From NCBI GenBank assembly GCA_907165275.2, contig CAJRBF020000004.1, positions 1 to 64,000 on the forward strand: a stretch of DNA of 64,000 bases, read 5' to 3'. Positions within the stretch are counted from its first letter, which is position 1. Each line of letters opens with the position of its first letter. Shown in pieces: positions 8,768 to 15,618 of the stretch. Made by a program: the position numbers and the translations under genes. This DNA comes from Zygaena filipendulae (taxonomy: Eukaryota; Arthropoda; Insecta; Lepidoptera; Zygaenidae). Below the pieces are notes generated by a model. That model saw nothing but the letters and a program-made list of their open reading frames with translations. It had not been told where the DNA came from and did no database searches.

Positions 8768-9313
8768 CTAGTTGTCCACCCCGTTCTTGTAAAGTTTCTC
8801 TTCCAACTGATTTACTAACCCTAAAGACGTTGCTTTTAAAGTAGACTCATCAATTTGAGAACGTAAGCTGTCAATAAGGCCATTGAATTCTTTAAACATC
8901 TTGGTGTTTAGTTGGTCTACATACTCCTTGTTAACAGCATCATCTGCTTCTACTGGATGTTTGATGCCTCTCAGTCTAGCTGTTTGTAAATCATAATCTC
9001 CATTATGAGATCTCAACAAAGCATTGTATGCTTTTAAAGTAGATGTAACGGTATTTGTAATGTCAATTATAATTTGTGAACGCATATTTTCAACATGGTT
9101 ATTGAATTCTTTTATAATCATATCATGTAATTGATCGACATACTCTTTATTAACCGCATCGTATGCTTCTATAGGAAATTTGATGCCTCTTAGTCTAGCT
9201 GTTTTTAGATCATAATCACCATTTTCAGATTTCATTAACACCTTGTCATTAAATGTAAACTCTGACAAACGTATTCTTTTATGAATATGATGACCAAATT
9301 TGTCTATACTCAT
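8768..9313 (-). CDS. Fibre-like repeat protein, 181 aa
   Basis: Two copies of a roughly 35-residue unit are present, near residues 30-65 and 105-140. Each runs NGDYDL-x-TARLRGIK, then P-x-EA-x-DAVNKEYVDQL. The DAVNKEYV block resembles a motif seen in many phage and virus tail-fibre proteins, where repeated units precede a trimeric shaft, and helical stretches (FNNHVENMRSQI) separate the units. It is probably an attachment fibre or a structural trimer of the Polinton particle. That function is inference from motif resemblance. The frame is intact and begins with an ATG just after the DUF8207-like gene. Confidence 0.55.
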   Translation of the reverse strand: MSIDKFGHHIHKRIRLSEFTFNDKVLMKSENGDYDLKTARLRGIKFPIEAYDAVNKEYVDQLHDMIIKEFNNHVENMRSQIIIDITNTVTSTLKAYNALLRSHNGDYDLQTARLRGIKHPVEADDAVNKEYVDQLNTKMFKEFNGLIDSLRSQIDESTLKATSLGLVNQLEEKLYKNGVDN

Positions 9314-9393
9314 ATTTTAAGGTAGGACCTGCTACTTAGGGAGGCTAAATATAAAATGAAACTAATCGTTAGTAATGCACATATTTATTTTAT

Positions 9394-10269
9394 TTAGGCA
9401 TTAATGAGTCCACTTTCACGCAATTCTTCTATGATAGAAATGATTTCATTGTCAACTCCGGTGTTACCAGCTTCTCGTGATGCTATCAATAGTTTTAATC
9501 GTTCCACCAATTCATTAGGATCGTCCCAGTATACTAAGTCGACATCGTTTCGTATTTTTTTCATTGACGGTAAGCCTTCTCCTTTCGTTTGTTTTATATT
9601 AAACAGAGGTCTAATGATTTGGACGTATTTTTGTCCTTTATTACTTTTGATGGGTTTTTTTGAATCGTAATCTCGACGGTGAGCGTTTGTGTTCATTAAC
9701 ATAGTTTTGTAATTTTTCATGTCGCTATCCGTAATTAATTTTAAATCGATATCTTTTTTAAGCAACAATTGTTTTAAGCCAGGAGTGGTAGCGTACTTAT
9801 GTCCAGCTACAGATATAAATCGATCACCGATCGTTATAGGAGATGAACCTAACATAAGTTTTCCTTTTTCTGATCTAACACCAAATACAACATCATCTAA
9901 CGCCTCTGAAGACACAGACCATGACGAGGTATTTTTATCATCGAGAGTTGTATCAATAACGGATGAAACTGAGGGGTCTGTGTCTAAATCAGATTCTGAA
10001 TTATCTGTATAATAATTATCACTGCTCTCATCCTTGGTGTCTTTAACAGTACCGGTGTTATGGCTGGTGTTGCCTTCAGATTTTTCAATCAGCTTTTGTT
10101 TTGTTGCTTTTTCATTAGCTTTCGTAAATTGAGCAAGAGGTTCTGTGACCGGCTTGAACACGGTTTCCAATGCACGTTTATTTTCAATTTCGACATTTCT
10201 CATTTTTCGCACCTTTTTCTTAACTGCTTCTGCAGCATCAACAATTCGTCTTTTTAATGATTTTTCCAT
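9394..10269 (-). CDS. DUF8207-like Polinton protein, 291 aa
   Basis: The N-terminal third is Lys-rich and probably helical (KRRIVDAAEAVKKKVRK). An acidic, Ser/Asp-rich linker follows at about 75-120. The conserved C-terminal domain carries DDVVFGVRSEKGKLMLG, GDRFISVAGHKYATTPGL and NTNAHRRDY, matching the pattern I associate with DUF8207 proteins of arthropod Polintons. No enzymatic motif is visible. Its constant place beside the ATPase suggests a structural or packaging role. ATG start, intact frame. The DUF name is from memory and should be confirmed by profile search. Confidence 0.6.
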   Translation of the reverse strand: MEKSLKRRIVDAAEAVKKKVRKMRNVEIENKRALETVFKPVTEPLAQFTKANEKATKQKLIEKSEGNTSHNTGTVKDTKDESSDNYYTDNSESDLDTDPSVSSVIDTTLDDKNTSSWSVSSEALDDVVFGVRSEKGKLMLGSSPITIGDRFISVAGHKYATTPGLKQLLLKKDIDLKLITDSDMKNYKTMLMNTNAHRRDYDSKKPIKSNKGQKYVQIIRPLFNIKQTKGEGLPSMKKIRNDVDLVYWDDPNELVERLKLLIASREAGNTGVDNEIISIIEELRESGLINA

Positions 10270-10364
10270 TATAACCGGACGAGTCGTTAATGATTTAGCA
10301 TCCGATAACGAATGAAGTTTAAAACATGCGTTCCTCTATTTAAAGGTATTATTTATGTTCTTTG

Positions 10365-11051
10365 TTAGTCGAACACCACAAAAGTGTCTAATTTGTTTCT
10401 ATAGCAACCATTATTTTTAGTACAATCCTTGTTTATAACCAAATAATTGTAAGGATTGATCCAAATCTTTGAACACATTTCGCGAAATTGACCCCACGTC
10501 ATGTCTGTATTAACGTGCTCATCATAAACATGTTTCATATTGGTTTCATCTTGTTTAAAAAGTATAATTAAATTCGCGTTATCTCTCACTAACTGTTTAG
10601 GGATTTTACTATATGTTTGGTTGAGATAAAAACAATCAATATATTTGTGTCTGCCCATTGCAAAGTAATCTCGTATGTTATTCTGATTTTCACATGCAAC
10701 GTCGTCAAATACAATCACGGAGTAGGGTTTAGCATCTTGTAGACTTAAAACTTCATCTTTATCACGATACTTTTCAAATAAAACATTTGGAACTCGTTCC
10801 AAAACCTTTTCTAAAAACACATATTTTGGTTGTTGTAATGTTTTAGAATAAACATACACATTTCGATAATGTAACCCGTTTTCGTGCAAAAGTAGTCCAA
10901 TCATCAAATTTGTTTTCCCACAGCTCGACGGTCCACAAATGATGCATCGTACAGTGCTAGGTAGAAGCCTTCCATGACGTGACATGGTATTTTTTACTTC
11001 GACAAAAACATTATCAATATTTAACGATTGTGACTGTTTAACAAACTTCAT
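10365..11051 (-). CDS. FtsK/HerA-type genome-packaging ATPase, 228 aa
   Basis: A Walker A motif (GPSSCGKT, residues 40-47) and a Walker B motif (SVIVFDDVA, 111-119) are followed by a sensor-like NLIILFKQDE. The arrangement is that of the A32-like ATPases that pump DNA into capsids of Polintons, adintoviruses and related large viruses. It is the first gene of the leftward block, so the promoter for that block should lie just to its right, between 11052 and about 11160. The frame is intact and starts at an ATG. Confidence 0.9.
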   Translation of the reverse strand: MKFVKQSQSLNIDNVFVEVKNTMSRHGRLLPSTVRCIICGPSSCGKTNLMIGLLLHENGLHYRNVYVYSKTLQQPKYVFLEKVLERVPNVLFEKYRDKDEVLSLQDAKPYSVIVFDDVACENQNNIRDYFAMGRHKYIDCFYLNQTYSKIPKQLVRDNANLIILFKQDETNMKHVYDEHVNTDMTWGQFREMCSKIWINPYNYLVINKDCTKNNGCYRNKLDTFVVFD

Positions 11052-11159
11052 GATGCACGTGTCAAGTCAGTAGTGTGCTATTTCGTTAGTTACATTTATT
11101 TTTAAGTCAAAACATGACAACTACCAGACGTCTAATCGTTTCATGGTATGGATTTCGCT

Positions 11160-11425
11160 GTATTATCATTCCACAGATAAATCTTTTGTAATTGATCTGA
11201 CAAATGATCGATCCGACAAATGAATCTTTTTGATTGTGTGGTCCAGGGCCTGGACCACTGGAATGATTTTGCGAGCGATAATTGTTTTTGCATGATCGAT
11301 CCGACAAGTGAATCATTTTGATTGGTATATATTGTATGGTCTGGACCATCGGAGTGATTTCGCGAGCGAGCACGTGCTCGCTCATTGCGAAAGAACGAAG
11401 TGGTCCAGAACATACAATATATACC
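11160..11425. repeat. Tandem and inverted repeats beside the Polinton right end, with a 20-bp perfect palindrome
   Basis: Two related units, about 11196-11276 and 11291-11368, share GATCGATCCGACAA, a TGGACCA core and GCGAGCGA. A 25-bp inverted repeat pairs 11324-11348 with 11401-11425 with one mismatch. Its loop contains the perfect palindrome GAGCGAGCACGTGCTCGCTC at 11364-11383. The block may belong to the Polinton terminal repeat or be a separate foldback insertion. Without the left terminus this cannot be decided. Confidence 0.6.
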
Positions 11426-11429
11426 TACT

Positions 11430-11505
11430 AAGTCGCGCGAGGGGGGGTAAGTTACACCAGCACAAAACGGAAAAAAGTAAACAATGTATGTTTTGTACTA
11501 AACAT
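11430..11505 (+). repeat. Mosaic of two LTR-end fragments
   Basis: Bases 11430-11454 match, inverted, the last 25 bases of the long LTR found at 57208 (starting AGTCGCGCGAGG and ending GTAAGTTACA). Bases 11456-11505 closely match the end of the BEL1 LTR (CAGCACAAA, then AACAATGTATGTTTTGTACT). The two fragments abut directly, so this is a junction of LTR scraps. Confidence 0.6.
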
Positions 11506-11511
11506 GCTTAA

Positions 11512-11734
11512 TCTAATATATATAAATCACGTGTCACGTTGTTTGTCCGCGATGGACTCCGAAACTACTGAACGGATTTTGATAAAATTTTGTAACCATT
11601 CATAAAATTGTCCAAAGATAGGATAGTTTTTTCCCGGAATTCCCTCGGGAACTGAAGGACATAGAGTACTTTTTTCCCGCAACCTCCGCGGGAACTTCGA
11701 AATTACCGTGGATGAAATCGCGGGGTACAGCTAG
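11512..11734 (+). mobile_element. Helitron-like non-autonomous element (Lep1 type)
   Basis: The element reads A|TC at the left and CTAG|T at the right, the Helitron insertion signature. The body has the usual lepidopteran features: a CTACTGAACGGATTTTGAT block, two CCCGCAA/TTCCCGG segments and a GC-rich hairpin-like GAAATCGCGGGG just before CTAG. It has no coding capacity. Confidence 0.7.
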
Positions 11735-11882
11735 TATTAATATATAATTACATTAAGATATAAAGAAAATTGTAGTGGGTAATCTTATAAATGAATATAA
11801 TTTGGTACCTACATGTATTGTATTAATCTAATAAATCAGTTGTTCCTAAGATGTCTTTGAGTTCGGACCCTATACTACTACA
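11735..11882 (+). repeat. Remnant of the G1 5' LTR
   Basis: The sequence ends CTACTACA directly before a primer-binding-like TGGTGTCAGGTG, as expected for an LTR 3' boundary. AATAAA lies near 11829. The LTR start is not defined, because the Helitron adjoins at the left and no second copy remains in the window. Confidence 0.45.
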
Positions 11883-11896
11883 TGGTGTCAGGTGTG
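11883..11896 (+). other. G1 primer binding site candidate
   Basis: TGGTGTCAGGTGTG begins with TGG directly after the CA end of the LTR, the standard position for tRNA-primed minus-strand synthesis. The matching tRNA was not identified. Confidence 0.5.
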
Positions 11897-11970
11897 GCAA
11901 TAATCGCGCGAATAGTTACCTAATTAGTGTTGGAATAGCAAAATAAGTGTGATTAGTGTTTTGATTTAAA

Positions 11971-12653
11971 ATGCCGGACCAGCAGAAATGCAATGTTGGC
12001 ATTTACGCGGCGATTCAACAGCCGGCGCCGCTACAGCGGGAGGGCAACATGGCTGACAATTGGCGAGAATGGAAGATGGCGTTCGATTATTCGGCTGGAA
12101 AGGATTCGGCAAACAGTGTCGAGAAATGTGCTTTATTTATGCATGTCATCGGAAAATTTGGCAGAGAATTACTTGAAGAACTAGATTTCACAGAAGAAGA
12201 AAAGTTTAACTATGGATTATTGTGCAAGAAATTTACGGAATATTGTGATCCAACAAAAAATATTAATTACGAGAGGCATGTGTTTTTTGAAACGTACCAA
12301 CAGGAAGAATCATTCGATAAGTTTTTAGGTGTGCTAAAATTAAAAAGTAAAAGCTGTGAATTTGGATCTTTAAAAAATAGCTTGGTTTTAACGCAAATTA
12401 TACGTGGCTTAAAAGAAGTTCGGATGCGTGAAAAATTATTAGCCCGGACCACGTTAACGCTAGAGGAGGCAATACAGTGGTGCCGGGCGTGTAAGAAAGC
12501 AGGACAATAGGCTGCAGTATGCACCGCGAATCAATCGACGTCATCGACTAACAGCTACGAGGTAGCGAAGCGCGTCGTGCGCCTGGGCGCTGGACGGCGC
12601 GGCGCGCTGTCGCTGCCGGCTCCAGTAGCGGCCGTGCTGGCGCGGGCGGGATA
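11971..12653 (+). pseudogene. G1 gag, N-terminal part, with a nonsense codon
   Basis: The frame starts MPDQQKCNVGIYAAIQQ and carries the helical gag signature (WREWKMAFDYSAG, ALFMHVIGKFGRELLEEL, EAIQWCRACKKAGQ). A TAG at 12508-12510 interrupts it. The same frame continues (AAVCTANQSTSSTNSYEVAK) to about 12653, where the foldback composite begins, and the rest of gag resumes at 14871. It would have formed the retrotransposon particle but is inactive here. Confidence 0.75.
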
Positions 12654-12658
12654 CGGGA

Positions 12659-12812
12659 TTTACACTCGCGCCTCGTTCCTCGCCTCGTGCTTCGTCTTGT
12701 GGGCAGGTACGAGGCGCGAGTGTAAACGCTATTTTATCGGCGTTTACATTCGCGCCTCGTTCCTCGTCTTGTGCTTCGTTTCGTGGTGGGGTACGAGGTG
12801 CGAGTGTAAACG
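12659..12812. repeat. Two adjacent GC-rich hairpins
   Basis: Hairpin 1 pairs TTTACACTCGCGCCTCG at about 12659 with CGAGGCGCGAGTGTAAA ending near 12729. Hairpin 2 pairs CGTTTACATTCGCGCCTCGT at about 12742 with ACGAGGTGCGAGTGTAAACG ending at 12812. Related units recur in both orientations at 14530-14865. Confidence 0.7.
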
Positions 12813-13030
12813 CTGCCTCGTCCCGTCGCTCATGCGTGCGACCGCGACCGCACAATCGATGGAAAAGAGACAAAAGAGCTGCGGCCTGCAGTGCGTTCAG
12901 TTCAGTTGTCTTTGAGCTAGCAACAAGGGAGGATGTCGAAGTGTTAGCAGCAACAAGACGACTTTGCTTACTGAGCTTTTACTACTACTCGATTAATTTT
13001 AATAAAAGAAATCCTTACTTATTATTCTAA

Positions 13031-13562
13031 AAATCTTTATATTATAAAGTTTGTATGGATTGTATGGATGTTTGTTACGTTTTCACGCAAAAACTACTGA
13101 ATGGATTTTAATGAAACTTTACAATAAAACAGCTATAAAAATATAAAAAGATAATAATAATAATATAGATTCCTATTATCATATTATATATCTACTGTCT
13201 GCTATCTGCTCTATAGGATTTTTTACCAAGCTTGGCTAATAATTATTGTATTAATATTGCGCCATCTATGTATTGCTAACAAAAGTTTTTTGAAATTTGA
13301 ACTGTCCTGTGCCTGTATGTGCGTGATACAGGTTCTCGACGGTTAAAATTTCATTTATTCCTGAAATAATCAAGAGATGTCGTTAACCATTATTTTGTAA
13401 ACGTCGAAAATTAAATGCATGTATAGGCTAATATTTTGATCTTGCTTCAAGTAGAAGCAATTCAGAATAACAGATAGGGTACTTTTTATCCCGGAATTCC
13501 CGCAGGATCTTTGAAATTAACGCGGATGACACCGCGGGGAAACGCTACAATATAATAGCTAG
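13031..13562 (+). mobile_element. Helitron-like non-autonomous element
   Basis: The element carries the common lepidopteran core (TTTTCACGCAAAAACTACTG, then ATGGATTTTAATGAAAC) and ends with a degenerate ACCGCGGGGAAACG, then AATAGCTAG. It begins near an A|TC at 13031. The middle (about 13150-13440) looks unrelated to the core and may be a second insertion. Confidence 0.5.
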
Positions 13563-13646
13563 TAAAATAAATAAATAAAATAAATAATTAAACTTTAAAT
13601 AAATAATTTAAAAAAAAAATAAAATAAATAAAATTGTCAATATCAT

Positions 13647-13690
13647 CTTCTCCTGCGCCGGGTGTCATCGACTGTTTTTTGCGCAGGAGA
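13647..13690. repeat. Short hairpin
   Basis: TCTCCTGCGC and GCGCAGGAGA form a 10-bp stem around a 23-base loop. A (TCTA)n microsatellite of about 18 bases follows at 13735-13752. No function is evident. Confidence 0.5.
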
Positions 13691-13753
13691 TGCTGTCGAA
13701 AGGTTTATTGTTTAGTGCGGTTGGAGGTCTACATATCTATCTATCTATCTATA

Positions 13754-14055
13754 AAAGAGTAGAATCCGCGATTCTGTACATTGAATATTTTTAACAAAAA
13801 CTGACAGGGGACGGAACGGAGCGGACGGACGGGGAGGGAAGAGTAACCAAGCACAAAAAAAGGGTTTTTAGAAATCTTTTCTGTCTTTCTGTCTGTTCAC
13901 GATAATCTCCGAATCTACTGAACGGATTGTCATGCGGTTTAGGATTAAGCTTAACCTGGAGCTACATAGGCTTTGTTTCATTGAAATTGGATGTCGGGAA
14001 AAGAAGTTGTTGTATAAAAACTTTTCGTGCGGGTGAAACCGCGGGGCACAGCTAG
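13754..14055 (+). mobile_element. Helitron-like element, copy 1
   Basis: Begins TAAAAGAGTAGAATCCGCG and ends GTGAAACCGCGGGG, then CACAGCTAG, the Helitron-type hairpin and CTAG terminus. A close sister copy follows a few bases downstream. Confidence 0.65.
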
Positions 14056-14067
14056 TACTAATATAAT

Positions 14068-14362
14068 AAAAGAGTAGAATCCGCGATTCTGTACATTGAA
14101 TATTTTTAACAAAAATTGACAGGGGACGATAAACGAAGAGTAACCAACCATAAAAAAGGGGTTTTAAAAAATCTTTTCTATCTGTCTGTCAGTTCGCGAT
14201 AATCTCTGCATCTACTGAACGGATTGTCATGCGGTTTTCGCAGGTATATTAAGTTTAGCCTGGATCTACATATAGGCTTTGTTTCATTCAAATCGGATGT
14301 CAAGAATAAAAAGTTGTGACATAAAAACTTTTCACGCGGGTGAAACCGCGGGGCACAGCTAG
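14068..14362 (+). mobile_element. Helitron-like element, copy 2, in tandem with copy 1
   Basis: Nearly the same sequence as copy 1 from AAAAGAGTAGAATCCGCG to the CTAG end, with small indels and the same GTGAAACCGCGGGG hairpin. Head-to-tail tandem Helitrons of one family suggest insertion next to a previous copy or a read-through rolling-circle product. Confidence 0.65.
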
Positions 14363-14870
14363 TTTCTTAATAAAATCTAGTCCATATAACGTTTACTTTT
14401 TGGTTATTTTTGTGGAATCTATGTTTGGGATCCCAAATTATCGGTTTCTTTTAAAATAATTCTAGAAACCAAAACGTTTCTTGTTGCAAGTTACAAAGCA
14501 CACAACCATCGCGGCCCAAAGTTGAAACCCGAATGAAGCGAGAACGCGAGTGTAAACACCACGCTCGCTTTGACGCGAGGTCCTTTGACTCGTGACCAAA
14601 AAACCGCTCCGGAAGCGAGCGGTGCGAGTGACGAGGCGAACCACGCGGCGAGCCCCTAGCGTCTGTTCACACTCGCGCCTCGTCCCTCACCCCGCGCCTC
14701 TTGCTCCTTTTTCGTCCCTTTGACTCGTGACAAAAAAGCCGCTCCGGGGGACGCGAGCGGCACGAGCGACGAGGCGAACCACGCGGCGAGCGACGAAGCG
14801 CGAATGTAAATAGTCGCTCGGGGCTCGCCGCGTGGTTCGCCTCGTCGTTCGTACGCGAGTGTAAATCCCG

Positions 14871-15477
14871 TAGGAGAATGTTGTACGGCCGTGCGGCTGC
14901 GAGCTTCGTGCGGCCGCCGCGCGCCGACGGCCGACGGTTTACACCAGCGCGCGGTTATAGTGACCGAGTGTGCGGTAAATGTGCCTATGCGCACGGGGCG
15001 AGTGAAAGGTGCGCGGCGTATTCAGCGAAATGCTATCGTTGCGATAAAATAGGACACTTTGCGAAGTGTTGCCGGGTAAAATTTGCGGAAGAAGTAATGA
15101 GCGCCGAAACGAAAAATGGTAACAGTGACTCGGATTCGGACCGAGAAAATGCTGAGGTACTTATGTATAATATTTCTATAGATTCATCAGATAATTCAAA
15201 AGATTCTTGGTGTGAAAAAGTTTATGTAAATGGTATACTGATTAATTTCAAATTAGATAGTGGCGCCGATGCGTCTGTTATGTCCATATACAGTTATAAA
15301 AAAGCAGGATTTTCGGAAAAATCATTGAAACCTTGTAATACCATTTTAAGAGAAATAAGCAAAAAAAATTGCCGGTAATAGGTTATTTCGATGCCATTTT
15401 AAAAATTAAAGATAGGATAACATCTCAAAAAAATTATGTGTTAGATGTAAAATGTAATAATTTGTTGGGATTGAAAG
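14871..15477 (+). pseudogene. G1 gag C-terminus (zinc knuckle) and start of protease
   Basis: The frame (ATG at 14878 in the surviving part) has a Cys-rich CGKCAYAHGASERCAAYSAK and a canonical CCHC knuckle (CYRCDKIGHFAKCC). It is followed by the aspartic protease motif LDSGADASVMS. It then shifts frame near 15360 and is cut at 15477 by the G-Trp insertion. The protease resumes at 20066 with the target bases AAAG duplicated. Confidence 0.75.
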
Positions 15478-15599
15478 TGTTAGTTTTAAGGTTCTCTGTA
15501 TATATAGCGCTAAGTTTTTAACAATAAATCACTTCCAAAATTCCATTTCTACAGCAAATGTGAGTTTAATACCTACCTGCTCGTAATACCTCCGCTACA
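15478..15599 (+). repeat. G-Trp 5' LTR, shortened to 122 bp
   Basis: The sequence is essentially identical to the last 122 bases of the right LTR (19944-20065). It begins TGT right at the target duplication, while the right copy seems to start about 800 bases earlier. The most economical reading is a deletion inside this LTR between two TGT triplets. Confidence 0.65.
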
Positions 15600-15600
15600 G

Positions 15601-15618
15601 TGGTGACCCCGACGTGAT
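15601..15618 (+). other. G-Trp primer binding site for tRNA-Trp
   Basis: TGGTGACCCCGACGTGAT is complementary to the 3' 18 nucleotides of metazoan tRNA-Trp including CCA. It lies one base after the LTR end. Its complement is at present read as the last codons of the inverted pol frame. Confidence 0.85.

Larger units (their letters stand above)
1..11100. mobile_element. Polinton/Maverick (polintovirus/adintovirus-like) element, left end outside window
   Basis: The element is recognised by its gene set: family B DNA polymerase, retroviral-type integrase with chromodomain, FtsK/HerA-type packaging ATPase, adenain-like cysteine protease, PLA2-domain protein and capsid-like proteins. Polymerase and one unknown gene run rightward, while ten genes run leftward as a block from about 11051 to 4018, so the two sets converge near 3.9 kb. 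Polintons normally span 15-20 kb with long terminal inverted repeats. The left terminus and the start of the polymerase gene are off the window, so the TIRs cannot be compared and the right boundary is only placed somewhere between 11052 and 11430. All genes except the polymerase have open frames, which suggests a fairly young copy. Confidence 0.9.
12654..14870. mobile_element. Foldback-type composite insertion in G1 gag
   Basis: The insertion is bounded by the inverted 17-mer CGGGATTTACACTCGCG (12654-12670) and its complement at 14854-14870. Both ends are GC-rich and packed with hairpin units of the form TTTACACTCGCGCCTCG. The interior holds three Helitron-like copies, AT-rich low complexity at 13563-13635 and unclassified sequence at 12813-13030 and 14363-14510. 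No transposase was found. A target duplication is not clear. Confidence 0.55.

Noticed and set aside
13735..13752. Significant microsatellite locus (TCTA)n
   Set aside because: Only about four to five units; ordinary low-complexity sequence at a Helitron border.
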